The notes under the pieces: model-generated
Seen by the model: only the letters and a program-made list of their open reading frames with translations
The model's database searches: none
What the model was told of the DNA's origin: nothing
In this document: positions 51,877-62,500 of the stretch, in pieces
How positions within the stretch are numbered: the first letter of the stretch is position 1
Layout of the letters: each line of letters starts with the position of its first letter
Source of the DNA: Dulcicalothrix desertica PCC 7102
GTDB taxonomy: Bacteria; Cyanobacteriota; Cyanobacteriia; Cyanobacteriales; Nostocaceae
Direction: 5' to 3'
Assembly: GCF_003991905.1 (NCBI RefSeq)
Contig: NZ_RSCL01000015.1
Location: 188,001-252,000, forward strand
DNA length: 64,000 bases
Position numbers and translations under genes: made by a program

Positions 51877-53067
51877 ATGGATATGTTGAGTAATGAGCAG
51901 TTTTTGGGTATTGCTCAGAAGGATTGCGATACTTATTCTTGGATGCAGCAACGTGCTTGGGTGGAAATTGATTTAGGCGCCGTGGAGCATAATGTTAGGC
52001 AGTTAAAGAAGTTGCTGGCACCACAGACACAGTTAATGGCGGTCGTTAAAGCTGATGCTTATGGTCATGGAGCAGTTACTATCGCTAAAGTCGCGTTATC
52101 ATCTGGCGCCAGTTGGTTAGGAGTTGCGACAGTTCCAGAAGGTATTCAACTGCGCGAAGCAGGGATTACTGCACCGATTTTACTATTAGGCGCCGCACAA
52201 ACCTTTGAACAAATACACGCAATCGCGAATTGGCAACTTCAACCAACGTTGTGTAGTCCCAGACAAGCTTTAGTTTTTTCCGATACGTTAGAAGCAATTA
52301 ATTATAATTCTTCATTACCTGTGCATATCAAGCTAGATACAGGAATGTCGCGTTTAGGAACTAATTGGCAGGAATCTGGGGAATTCGTTAAGTTGGTAAC
52401 TCGCTTACCTCGCTTGCGTATCGCGAGTATTTATTCGCATTTAGCAACTGCTGACAGTCCAGACCCTACCATTATGAACCTTCAGCATGAACGGTTTGAG
52501 GCTGCAATTGCCCAAATTAAAGCTAGCGGTATCACAATACCCAGTTTGCACTTTGCCAATAGTGCCGGAACACTCGTTAGTAAGAAACTACATTACGATA
52601 TGGTGCGAGTGGGGTTAGCTATTTATGGACATTACCCAGCAGAGCATTTGCATAATGTAAATCTTAAACCTGTTCTACAAGTCAAAGCCCGCGTTACCCA
52701 AGTCAAAACTATCGAGGCTGGAACTGGTGTAAGCTACGGCTATAAATATATAGCTTCTCGCGATATGCGTATTGCCGTGGTTGGCATTGGTTACGCTGAC
52801 GGTATTCCCCGTAATTTGTCCAATAAAATGCAGGTGATAATTAGAGGACAGCGCATTCCTCAAATAGGCGCCATTACGATGGATCAAATTATGCTAGATA
52901 TCAGCAGCATCCCAGATATTCAAGAAAACGAAATCGTTACCATATTGGGTAAAGACCAAAACGAACAAATTACTGCCGACGACTGGGCAAACGAGCTAAA
53001 CACCATATCTTGGGAAATTCTCTGCTCTTTCAAACACCGTTTGCCTCGTGTTGCAGTAGAGACGTGA
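51877..53067 (+). CDS. alr: Alanine racemase
   Basis: 396 residues from the ATG at 51877, six bases after AGGAG; the frame is open further up to a GTG. PLP lysine motif AVVKADAYGHGAV, LDTGMSRLG, HFANSAGTL, VSYGYKY with the second catalytic Tyr, and GAITMDQIMLDIS are visible. Makes D-alanine for peptidoglycan; cytoplasmic homodimer. The last codons and stop (VET, TGA) lie inside a GTAGAGACGTGATT hairpin element. Confidence 0.95.
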   Translation: MDMLSNEQFLGIAQKDCDTYSWMQQRAWVEIDLGAVEHNVRQLKKLLAPQTQLMAVVKADAYGHGAVTIAKVALSSGASWLGVATVPEGIQLREAGITAPILLLGAAQTFEQIHAIANWQLQPTLCSPRQALVFSDTLEAINYNSSLPVHIKLDTGMSRLGTNWQESGEFVKLVTRLPRLRIASIYSHLATADSPDPTIMNLQHERFEAAIAQIKASGITIPSLHFANSAGTLVSKKLHYDMVRVGLAIYGHYPAEHLHNVNLKPVLQVKARVTQVKTIEAGTGVSYGYKYIASRDMRIAVVGIGYADGIPRNLSNKMQVIIRGQRIPQIGAITMDQIMLDISSIPDIQENEIVTILGKDQNEQITADDWANELNTISWEILCSFKHRLPRVAVET

Positions 53068-53084
53068 TTAACCACGTCCTCTAC
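53056..53084. repeat. GTAGAGACGTGATT hairpin overlapping the alr stop
   Basis: GTAGAGACGTGATTAACC followed by the complement with one extra base; provides the last codons and the stop of alr. Confidence 0.85.
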
Positions 53085-53147
53085 TTTGGGAAATTTGTAA
53101 TTTAGTATTCCCATTTCATTTTTATTGTGTTATTGTTTATAACTGAT

Positions 53148-53229
53148 GCGGATGTGGCGGAATTGGCAGACGCGCTAGATTTAGGTTCTAGTATCGTAAG
53201 GTGTGAAGGTTCAAGTCCTTTCATCCGCA
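53148..53229 (+). tRNA. tRNA-Leu(UAG)
   Basis: Acceptor GCGGATG pairs with CATCCGC. The D arm is GGCGGAATTGGCAGACGCGC. The anticodon stem CTAGA/TCTAG has the loop TTTAGGT, giving the anticodon UAG, and a long variable arm (class II) and a TTCAAGT T loop follow. 82 bases with discriminator A; CCA is not encoded. It reads CUA leucine codons. It is not the intron-containing UAA isoacceptor. Confidence 0.95.
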
Positions 53230-53249
53230 TTTAGTTAAAAAACATTAAG

Positions 53250-53278
53250 ACCTGGCAACACTAACTGCCAGGTTTTAT
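53250..53278 (+). terminator. Terminator of tRNA-Leu
   Basis: ACCTGGCA, loop ACACTAAC, TGCCAGGT then TTTATT, 20 bases after the tRNA. Confidence 0.85.
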
Positions 53279-53291
53279 TGTGTAAGTAACT

Positions 53292-53440
53292 AGAAACCCG
53301 GTTTCTAAGCAAAATCTTCATTTTGATTACAGATTGTAACAAGAAACCGGGTTTCTAAGATTTTGCGAAGTCACAAGAAACCGGGTTTCTAAGCAAAATC
53401 TTCATTTTTATTACAGATTGTAATAAGAAACCCGGTTTCT
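53292..53440. repeat. Four AGAAACCCGGTTTCT palindromes in two composite units
   Basis: Palindromes at 53292-53306, 53342-53356, 53376-53390 and 53426-53440. The first and second pairs each enclose the same spacer (AAGCAAAATCTTCATTTT, then TTACAGATTG). The two composite units are joined by 19 bases. Confidence 0.9.
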
Positions 53441-54203
53441 AGGATTTTATTACACCTGACTAAAGAAAATAACAAGTAGCAAATTTTATACAAATACAGA
53501 AAATATTGTCGGAAAAAACACAAACAGATGTTAAGTCAAGTCTAGACGATTGATTATAATTTTGATATAAGCATTATTTCTTAATTGATACTTAATGCTT
53601 GTTAACTTTGAACAGTAACTTAACCTGAGCAACGAAGTATTTTAAAATTGTATAAAATAAAACTTTATATTGATTTAAAGCCCATAGTCTTTAATTTTAC
53701 TGAATAAAAATCTCTAGAAAATAAATATACAAAGGTAAATATGACTCAGTGCTGTAAAAATAACAACATAAATAGTAAAAGTGCTTATGGTTGATAAAAA
53801 GGAAGCAAGTGTTTGCATTGTTAGATAATGATGCTTTATACTTAAGTGTTAACACTGGAAAATGAGCATTAATCATTGCGACTTGATACAGTGTTATTAC
53901 AAAAACATCTAACTAAAGTTTACATAGAGGAGAGTGACTTCATTTAGTCTTTACAGATTTTTTAGCAACTGTGTTCAAATGTTTGGTAGGCTCAGTATAG
54001 ATAACTAGATAATTCACTCAAGCTAATAAATAATTGTTATGCTGAGTCGGGTGAGAAGGTTACGGGTAGAGAGTTCTACCACTTTTCCCCAATTAGGATA
54101 TTTGTAGTTTAATATACAAACAGTCCAAATTTACTGAAGTAGTGGGTGCGATGATTAAAAATTTCGATTATACCTATCAAATGAAGTTTAGGTAGCAGAT
54201 ACA
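53441..54203. other. Long leader region of the chemotaxis operon, no gene seen
   Basis: About 760 AT-rich bases with no supported frame. Long 5' regions are common before type IV pilus and taxis operons. I could not fix a promoter. Confidence 0.4.
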
Positions 54204-55310
54204 ATGAGTACAACTCCTCTCGATAGTTATAGGGTATTTCAGAAGCTACACCCACTATCGTTGCTAGCGCAGTTAACTAGTCGCCGTGCAACTGGCTGTT
54301 TGAAAGTATTGACTGGTGCGATTTCTTGGTCGCTTTATCTTGAGGAGGGTAAACTTACCTATGCCTCATACTCAAATCAACTGTTTGATTGGCTTGATGG
54401 ACACTTAGAGCGTTTTGCTCGACAAATACCTACTTTGAATCGCTCGACTCGAATGCAGATGCGACTATTATTCGAGCCGAAACACATTAATCAATCGATT
54501 GCACAAGCTGACTATCAAGCTATTTGTTGGTTGGTTAATCGTGATTACATGACGAGAGAGCAAGCATCTGTATTAATTGAGGAATTAGCGCTCGAAGTAT
54601 TAGAGTCGTTTCTAACGTTGAAAGAGGGTAGTTACGAATTTAGTCGCGAAACAGCTTTAGATGACCTTCCTAAGTTTTGTCGTCTAGATTTAAGAACTTT
54701 GGTTGAACAATGTCAAAGACAATTACGAAGTCGCTACAGCTATTCTGCTCCTGATGTAATTACCCACATTGAGGAGCGAAATCAGGCGCCACAATATGAT
54801 AATGAGTCAAAAAATGAAGATAGCCAGCAAGTATCTAGCAGCATTCATACTACAGATACTTATGACAGGAATGACAATAATATAAATGTAGAAACTAACA
54901 CTATAGGAGGTAATAACCAGTATTCAAGCAAGCAACTTCGTAAAAAAGTGTACACAGTCGCTTGTATCGATGACAGTCTAACGGTTTTAAGCTCGATTAA
55001 GCGGTTTTTGGATGAAAGTACTTTTGCAGTGGTGATGATAAATGACCCAGTAAAAGCTTTAATGCAAATTCTTCGCAGTAAGCCCGATTTAATCTTGCTA
55101 GATGTGGAAATGCCGAATTTAGATGGGTATGAGTTGTGTTCGCTTTTGCGAAGACATTCATCATTTAAGGACATACCAATAATAATGGTTACAGGTCGAA
55201 CGGGGTTTATTGACCGCGCTAAAGCCAAGATGGTACGTTCTAATGGTTATTTGACGAAGCCATTTACCCAATCTGAATTATTGAAAATGGTTTTCAAACA
55301 CATCAGTTAG
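54204..55310 (+). CDS. PATAN-REC response regulator (PixG/HmpA-like)
   Basis: 368 residues. N-terminal PATAN/DUF4388-type domain (LLAQLTSRRATGCLKVLTGA, SLYLEEGKLTYASY), a helical middle, an acidic/Gln linker, and a C-terminal receiver (ACIDDSLTVLSS, phospho-acceptor Asp in LILLDVEMPNLDGY, Lys in NGYLTKPF). This is the domain order of PatA/PixG/HmpA proteins, which act in phototaxis or hormogonium motility by signalling to type IV pilus motors. First gene of a five-gene taxis operon. Confidence 0.88.
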   Translation: MSTTPLDSYRVFQKLHPLSLLAQLTSRRATGCLKVLTGAISWSLYLEEGKLTYASYSNQLFDWLDGHLERFARQIPTLNRSTRMQMRLLFEPKHINQSIAQADYQAICWLVNRDYMTREQASVLIEELALEVLESFLTLKEGSYEFSRETALDDLPKFCRLDLRTLVEQCQRQLRSRYSYSAPDVITHIEERNQAPQYDNESKNEDSQQVSSSIHTTDTYDRNDNNINVETNTIGGNNQYSSKQLRKKVYTVACIDDSLTVLSSIKRFLDESTFAVVMINDPVKALMQILRSKPDLILLDVEMPNLDGYELCSLLRRHSSFKDIPIIMVTGRTGFIDRAKAKMVRSNGYLTKPFTQSELLKMVFKHIS

Positions 55311-55412
55311 ATTTAATTTTTAAGCTTTAGCTATTTGGGATTTATTCCCAAATATAAATTAAATTTATCAAATTTGTTTATACAGTTCGATTATTATTTG
55401 AGGGAATTTAAT

Positions 55413-55790
55413 ATGACTCTTACAATGTTAAGCACAATTTTAATAGTCGAAGATTCTCCTAGTGAACTAGAGTTGATGAGTCACTATCTCAAAGAAAGTG
55501 GCTACGAAGTTATTCAAGCGACAGGCGCCAAAGAAGCTTTGGAAAAAGTCACGACTCTAAAGCCTGATGTGATAGTAACCGATGTTGTAATGCCTGGAAT
55601 GAGCGGTTTTGAACTGTGCCGTGCGCTCAAGCGAAATCCTAACACAGAAAACGTACCAATTGTTGTTTGCAGTTCCAAAAACCAAGAGATTGACCGTTTG
55701 TGGGCAATGCGACAAGGTGCAGATGCTTATTTGACTAAACCTTACACGCGCGACGAACTACTGCTAGCTATCAAATCACTTGCAATGTAA
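55413..55790 (+). CDS. CheY-like response regulator (PixH/HmpB-like)
   Basis: 125 residues from ATG 55413 behind GAGGG; the frame is open upstream to 55335, but the family N-terminus starts here. The receiver domain is complete: ILIVEDSPSELELM, Asp in DVIVTDVVMPGMSG, Lys in DAYLTKPYT. No output domain. It probably takes phosphate from the CheA at 59562 and acts on pilus motors. The CheW gene follows 7 bases downstream. Confidence 0.92.
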   Translation: MTLTMLSTILIVEDSPSELELMSHYLKESGYEVIQATGAKEALEKVTTLKPDVIVTDVVMPGMSGFELCRALKRNPNTENVPIVVCSSKNQEIDRLWAMRQGADAYLTKPYTRDELLLAIKSLAM

Positions 55791-55797
55791 TTAATAT

Positions 55798-56295
55798 ATG
55801 AACAATCCAAAACTTCCACTCTCGACAACAGAAAACTTAACTAGCTTGGGAGACGGCTATCTCAAGTTTCAGATTAACCAGCAAACTACTGCGGTGATTT
55901 CGATGCTTCATACCCAAGAAGCTATTGTAGTGCCTGTTGAGTCAGTAACTTCGATGCCGGGAATGCGAGAGTGTATTTTGGGGTTGATGAATTGGCGCAG
56001 TCGCATAGTTTGGGTAGTTGATTTACCAAGAATACTCAATTTAGAGTCTATAGAAACTCGATTGCGTCAGTACAGCGTAATTATTATACGAGTTGATTCA
56101 CTATTATTAGGCTTAGTTGTTGATGACATTATTGGCACGGTCAAATTTCTTCCTGATGAGATTCATTCGCCAATTGGACAAGTTGCATCAAGCTTAGTTC
56201 CATATTTACGCGGTTGCGTTATACAACAGCAAGAAACGCTATTAGTTTTAGATGCTCACGCAATTGTACATTCTTCTGCGTTAAAAGCAGATTAA
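55798..56295 (+). CDS. CheW-like adaptor (PixI/HmpC-like)
   Basis: 165 residues, single CheW domain: AIVVPVESVTSMPGMRECIL, GLMNWRSRIVWVVDLPRIL, GLVVDDIIGTV and LRGCVIQQQETLLVLDA. It couples the MCP to CheA. Starts 7 bases after the CheY stop codon. Confidence 0.92.
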   Translation: MNNPKLPLSTTENLTSLGDGYLKFQINQQTTAVISMLHTQEAIVVPVESVTSMPGMRECILGLMNWRSRIVWVVDLPRILNLESIETRLRQYSVIIIRVDSLLLGLVVDDIIGTVKFLPDEIHSPIGQVASSLVPYLRGCVIQQQETLLVLDAHAIVHSSALKAD

Positions 56296-56460
56296 TTTAA
56301 TTAATAATGATGTCGTGAGGGAGAAAGGAGAAGCCTTTACTCCCTCTCCCTCACTTCACACTTCATAAAATGTGCGTCTATTGTAATGAACGGCTAGTTT
56401 GTAAAATGATTGGTTTCCAAGATTCGGTGTTCTCGATAATTTATTTGAGGGAAATTATTT

Positions 56461-59235
56461 ATGTTTAATAAAACTGAGCCTGCAAAGAGCAGCGATACTC
56501 AAAAGAAACCGTTAATGCCTACAGAATCCAACAACGGCACAGATAAGAATAATAAAATTATATTGTATTCTCAGGAATCTAATTTTTCTCATCATAATAT
56601 TAATAACTCTGTGGCAGAAAAATTTAAACAGCTAAGTTTGCGGACAAAGGCAACAATTATCGCAATTGCAATTGGAACTATTCCTGTTTTAGGATTTGGG
56701 ATTTTATCTTATTCGATTGCGAGTAAATCAATTGAGAATAAATTTACTCAGTCGCAGCAGTCCGAAACTGAAGGTTTAGCCGATAAAGTTAGCCGCTTTA
56801 TGGTTGAACGTTATTCTAATGTTCAAGTATTGGCAAACCTACCAATTTTTGCAAATCGAAGAATTCGCGAATCACTTTCTCCTCAAGAAAAACAAGTTGT
56901 TCTAGATAAAATTGCTGAGACGAGTAAAGTCTATGACAGCATTGCCGTTGTCGATTTAGACGGCAACGTCATTGTACAATCTAAAGGCAGTGTAATACCA
57001 TCAAATATTGGCGACAGAGATTACATCAAAGCTGTTAAACGAGACGACCGTCCTTACATCAGCCAACCTCAATTATCCCCATCATCAAACAAACTCAGTA
57101 TTTATACTGTGTCTCCTGTCAAGGATAATGTTAGTAATGAAACGGTTGCAATTTTAAGAGCAAGAATGCCTGTTGAATCATTAGAAAGTGTGATTAAAAA
57201 CTATGGGGGGGCAGGTAGAAAGTATAGTCTTGCTGACGTGACTGGAAAAGTTTTTGTCGCAAGTAAAAAAGACCAAGTTGGTAAAAATATTAATACTCAG
57301 AAATTGGGTGGAGACGAAGTTGTTAGTTCTGCTTCTACAACAACTGTTCAAGGTTTACCCGATTTAAAATGGAAAGCAGTATTGGCAACCAACAAAGCAA
57401 CAGCATTTGATGCACAGCGTCAGTTATTATTAACTACTGTTATTGGTACTGGGTTAACTGCATTGCTTGTAGCAATGCTAGCTTACTTACTCGCAAAACG
57501 TGCAACGGAACCAATATTAAATGCAACTGCTGCGGTTGCCAGGTTAGGAGAAGGAGAACTAGATACACGCTTAGAAGTTGAACGTGGTGATGAATTAGGT
57601 GTTTTAGGCGCCAATATTAATCAAATGGCAGAGCAAATGCAAGCTCTACTTCAAAAACAGCAGTTAGATGCTGAACGGGCAAAACTATTGGCGGAAATCA
57701 CATTAAAGATACGCCAAACACTTCAATATGACGAAATTACAAAAACTGCTGTTCGCGAAATTCGTCAAGCACTATTAGCTGACCGAGTGGTTTTTTACCA
57801 ATTTAACCCACAAACTTTTGAAGGGACAATTGTTTCTGAATCTGTGGTAGCAGGGTATCCAAAAATGACGGGTGTAGAAATTGATGACCCTTGTTTCCGT
57901 GAGAGACATGCAGAAACTTATAAAGATGGGCGAGTCAGGGTAATTTATAATATTTACAATGACCCTAGCTTAAAAAATGCTGCTTGCTACATTAAGATGC
58001 TTGAAAAATTTGTAGTTAAAGCTAACTTAATTGCACCCGTAATCAAGCAAAAGCAATTAATTGGATTACTTATTGCTCATCAATGCGACGGTCCCCGTCA
58101 ATGGCAAGCATCAGATATTGAATTTTTTAAGCAATTAGCGATTCAAATTGGTTATGCTGTTGAACAAGCGCAACTTCTAGAAACCGTCGAAAAAGGTAAA
58201 ATGGTTGCTGAAAAAAGCACCGAAGATGAACGTCATCAAAAAGAAGCGCTACAAATGCAACTTCTGGAACTACTTAGCGAAGTTGAAGGCGCCGCAAGTG
58301 GTGATTTAACTGTACGTGCGGATGTTACTGCTGGAGAAATTGGCACCGTCGCCGACTTCTTTAACTCGATTGTTGAGAGTTTGCGTGAGATTGTTACCCA
58401 AGTTCAACAAACAGCAATAAAAGTTAACGATTCGATTAATGTTAATTCTGGCGCCATAAACGAACTCGCTGACGAAGCACTCGAACAAGCAGCCGAAATA
58501 AATCGTACTCTCAGCGCCGTTGATAGCATGACAAGAGACATGCAAGCAGTCGCCCAAAACGCTCAAAAAGCCGCGTATGTGACTAACACAGCACGAAACA
58601 CAGCTACAAAGAGTGGCATGGCGATGGATATGACAGTGCAAAATATCTTGAGCTTACGCGAAACAGTCGGAGAAACCGCGAAAAAAGTTAAGCGTTTGGG
58701 TGAGTCAACACAGCAAATTTCGCGAGTTGTGGCACTTATTAACCAAATTTCAATGCAAACCAACTTACTCGCCATCAATGCTGGTATCGAAGCAGCTCGC
58801 GCTGGAGAAGAAGGTCAAGGATTTATTGTTGTAGCTGAAGAGGTGGGAGAACTAGCGGCACGTTCAGCAGCAGCAACAAAAGAAATTGAGCAAATTGTCG
58901 AAAATATTCAGCGCGAAACCAGTGAGGTTGTACAGGCAATGGAATTGGGAACCACACAAGTTGTAGAAGGAACTCATATTGTAGAAGATGCTAAATCAAG
59001 CTTGAATCAAATTTTAGAGGTATCACGTCAAATCGATGCTTTAGTACAATCTATATCAAATGCTACAGCATCGCAATTAGAGACTTCCAGCACGGTTAGC
59101 GAACTGATGAAGCAAATTGCTGCATCTTCCCAACGTACTAGTACTTCCTCACGCCAAGTTTCCCAGTCATTACAGCAAACAGTGGCAATATCTGAGCAAC
59201 TACAATCAACCGTCGGAACCTTCAAAGTCAATTAG
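56461..59235 (+). CDS. Methyl-accepting chemotaxis protein with DXCF-type GAF
   Basis: 924 residues. First membrane helix about 63-83, double Cache sensor domain (about 90-310), second membrane helix (about 322-348), HAMP, a GAF domain (about 415-570), a second HAMP-like linker and an MCP signalling domain with the hairpin tip ([20 protein letters not shown]). The GAF carries DDPCF (Cys478), the DXCF motif of cyanobacteriochromes, and a second Cys (Cys509, in [11 protein letters not shown]) where the bilin-binding Cys is expected, followed by KANLIAPVI. It resembles PixJ. A role in light-directed motility is inferred; bilin binding is not shown. HAMP and MCP parts are certain. Confidence 0.88.
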   Translation: MFNKTEPAKSSDTQKKPLMPTESNNGTDKNNKIILYSQESNFSHHNINNSVAEKFKQLSLRTKATIIAIAIGTIPVLGFGILSYSIASKSIENKFTQSQQSETEGLADKVSRFMVERYSNVQVLANLPIFANRRIRESLSPQEKQVVLDKIAETSKVYDSIAVVDLDGNVIVQSKGSVIPSNIGDRDYIKAVKRDDRPYISQPQLSPSSNKLSIYTVSPVKDNVSNETVAILRARMPVESLESVIKNYGGAGRKYSLADVTGKVFVASKKDQVGKNINTQKLGGDEVVSSASTTTVQGLPDLKWKAVLATNKATAFDAQRQLLLTTVIGTGLTALLVAMLAYLLAKRATEPILNATAAVARLGEGELDTRLEVERGDELGVLGANINQMAEQMQALLQKQQLDAERAKLLAEITLKIRQTLQYDEITKTAVREIRQALLADRVVFYQFNPQTFEGTIVSESVVAGYPKMTGVEIDDPCFRERHAETYKDGRVRVIYNIYNDPSLKNAACYIKMLEKFVVKANLIAPVIKQKQLIGLLIAHQCDGPRQWQASDIEFFKQLAIQIGYAVEQAQLLETVEKGKMVAEKSTEDERHQKEALQMQLLELLSEVEGAASGDLTVRADVTAGEIGTVADFFNSIVESLREIVTQVQQTAIKVNDSINVNSGAINELADEALEQAAEINRTLSAVDSMTRDMQAVAQNAQKAAYVTNTARNTATKSGMAMDMTVQNILSLRETVGETAKKVKRLGESTQQISRVVALINQISMQTNLLAINAGIEAARAGEEGQGFIVVAEEVGELAARSAAATKEIEQIVENIQRETSEVVQAMELGTTQVVEGTHIVEDAKSSLNQILEVSRQIDALVQSISNATASQLETSSTVSELMKQIAASSQRTSTSSRQVSQSLQQTVAISEQLQSTVGTFKVN

Positions 59236-59561
59236 TTAATGGTTAATAGTGGGCATCCGCTTGTAACAGGTGCTTTGGGTTAGTCTTTGAATAAGTCACA
59301 AATGTAGCCAGAGATTATGTGTAGTAGCAAAAATTAATAGTTTGTAGTTGATAGTTCTTGCATCCCTGTTAGTATTAGCTATTAACTAGTTTAGGAGATA
59401 TGTTACTCACTATAACCTTTTACACAAATAACCCAAAGCTAGCTAATGGTTTTAACCTAAAGCTAGGCTAAATTAATTAGCCAATACCAGTTACTTATTA
59501 TCCGAAAAAAAAATAAACAGATAACAAAAAACCAATAACTAATGACTAAGGGCTAGTAATC
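59236..59561. other. Intergenic gap in the taxis operon, no gene seen
   Basis: About 325 bases without a frame, repeat family or clear terminator between the MCP and CheA genes, which are otherwise co-oriented. Confidence 0.4.
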
Positions 59562-62500
59562 ATGTCACAGGATAAAGAGCATGAAATCCAGATGCAGTTT
59601 CTGGAAGAAGCGACGGATTATCTGAATACGCTCGAAGGAGTTCTTCTTGAAATCGACAGCAACCGAATTGATATTGATAAAATCAATGCGGCACTAAGAG
59701 CTGCCCACTCAATTAAAGGTGGAGCAGGAATGATGGGGTTTCGTGTGTTAAGCGATTTGGCGCACCGAATAGAAGATTCGTTTAAAGTTTTAAAAACAAA
59801 ACGAAATTCTGTTTCGGTTGATACCGAGCTTCAAAGTTTGTTGCTAACAGGTGTTGATTGGCTGCGTCAAATCGTCGATTTACATTCGCAGGGTGCCACT
59901 TTAGACTCAGAATGGCTAGCAACTTTTTGTAACCCTGTTTTTGATGAGTTGCACGAGCGTTTAGGTGACCCAAGCGAAGAAGATGCTTCGACTATCCTGT
60001 CATCAGAAGATGGGCAAGATATAATTCCCCTATTATTTCAGACTGAGGTTGAGGGTTGTTTAGAGCGTCTTGAGTCGATGTTGGCAGACAACCAACCCGA
60101 AAGCTTATTGGAAGAAGTCAGCATTATGGCTGCTGAGTTGGGTGGGTTAGGAGAGATGTTACAACTCGAATCTTTTAGCCGTTTATGCGAGTCAGTGGCA
60201 CATCATTTAGAATACGCCGACCCTGTCCATATTTCTACTATTGCCCGTGCTGCACTTTTATCATGGCGCCGTTCGCAAGCGCTAGTTTTAACGAATCAAC
60301 TCGATAGTTTACCCGTAGAACTTGATTTAGAAGAAGTTACCCCTGCTAGCACTGATGTAGTTACAGCTATAAATGATACTGAGCATGTCGAGTCAACTCT
60401 AGAAGAAATTTCTATAGAAATTCCAGACCACATCGGCGCCGCAGAAACAGCAGTTAGTAAAATAGAGTCAAATTGGCTAAACGACGAAATTTTACATACT
60501 GATTTTGAAGCATTAGAAGCAGCGTTTGCAATTGAAAGTGCAGCAGCAGAATTTGAGGAAGTGCAATTAATCGAAACCGCAGATGCATCTAGCATTATCG
60601 GTGAAGAATATCAAGATTACCAGCTACAAACCGAGCGTGAGAGTACAGAGCGTAAAGTTGAGCAACCCGAAAAAGCTAGAGAACGTGACCAAGAAAACAC
60701 AGTACGTGTTCCTAGTAAGCAGCTTGAACAAATCAACGATTTGTTTGGGGAACTAGTTATTCAAAGAAATGGTTTAAATTTACAACTCGAACGTTTACGT
60801 AAATTAGTTCGTAACCTTAACCAACGAGTTCAAGTATTAGAGCGTGAAAACCAGTACTTACGTGCAGCATACGATAAAATTTCCACAAGAGCATCTGAGT
60901 ACTTTAATACATCACCAACAGTAATATCCGAAGTTCCTTCTTACTTTGTTGCCAGCCAAGAACTCGAAGAAAGTTTAGAATTTGCAGATGGTACAGAGGT
61001 GCAAAGTATTGAACATCGCTTTGATGCTTTGGAAATGGACCGTTACAACGAGCTTAATCTATTATCGCAAGAGGTAATGGAAACCATAGTTCAGGTGCAA
61101 GAAGTTACAACTGACTTACAGTTAAGTCTTGATGATACAGATAATATTTCTCGTAAACTCAATAAAACTTCTAAACAACTCCAACGTAAACTAACTCAAG
61201 TGCGAATGCGTCCACTTTCGGACGTATTAGACCGTTTTCCGCGTGCGTTGCGGGACTTGTGTATTGAATATGGTAAAAACGTTCAATTAAAAATAGAAGG
61301 TGGAAACACTTTAATCGAGCGCAGCATACTAGAAGCGTTAAACGACCCCTTAATGCACTTAGTTAGAAACGCTTTCGACCACGGTATTGAAGACCCCGCT
61401 TCGAGGGTAGCAGCTGGAAAATCTGAGCAGGGAACAATCGAAATTAAAGCTACACACCAAGGCAACCGTACTATTATTACAGTGCGTGATGATGGTCGCG
61501 GTATTCCACTCGCTAAAATTCGCAACCGTGCTTTAGCGATGGGGTTAGATGAAGCATTACTTACTGCTGCCACAGAAGAAGAGTTACTATCATTAATTTT
61601 TGAACCTGGTTTTAGTACTTCTGAGCAAGTTACCGCTCTTTCGGGTCGCGGTGTTGGCATGGATGTAGTTAGAAACAACCTTAAGCAAGTTCGAGGCGAT
61701 GTTAAAGTTAATACAAGTTTGGGTGAGGGAACTACTTTTAGTCTCTCTGTACCATTTACGCTTTCCGTCGCACGAGTGCTGCTTGTAGAAAGTAACCGCA
61801 TGTTATTAGCATTCCCTACCGATATAGTAGAAGAAATTTTCTTGTCACAAGAAGACCTAGTATATCCAATGGGAAATGGAGAAGTTCTTAACTGGCAGGG
61901 TAACATGCTGCCATTAGTGCGTCTAGGTAGATATTTAGAGTTTAACTGTCCTCGCTTTGATAACCCTAACTTAGAAACGGCGCCTGCAATTAATGCGGAG
62001 TCAGTATTAATTATTCGGGGTAACAACCAACCTGTAGCTGTACAGCTAGACAAAACGTGGGGAGAACAAGAAGTTGCGATACGTTTAGTAGAAGGAAATA
62101 TTTCATTACCTCCAGGTTTCAATAACTGTACAATTTTAGGTGATGGAAGAGTAGTGCCTTTAGTCAACGCCAGTGAGCTATTATATGCCATTGCAGCGAG
62201 TGAGCGTACACCTCGGAACCAACAGTTACCATCTGCACGGTTGAAAACTCCTTTCTTGAACTCAGTTGAAGAAAAACCCGCACCACCAAAAAACCAAAAA
62301 GGTACAATTTTAATTGTCGATGACTCAATAAACGTGCGTCGTTTCCTTGCCTTAACTCTTGAAAAAGCTGGATACAAAGTAGAACAAGCAAAAGACGGGC
62401 AAGATGCAATTGAAAAACTTCAAACAGGTTTAAGAGTTCAAGCTGTAATTTGCGACATTGAAATGCCACGTGTTGACGGTTATGGGTTCTTAGGACGTGT

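Noticed and set aside
53292-53440. Regularly spaced palindromes that look like a short CRISPR array
   Set aside because: The spacers are nearly identical to each other and repeat elsewhere in the window; no cas genes are near.
61283-62377. 364-codon open frame on the reverse strand
   Set aside because: Lies entirely antisense to the well-supported CheA gene and has no domain-like features; long antisense frames are a by-product of codon bias.
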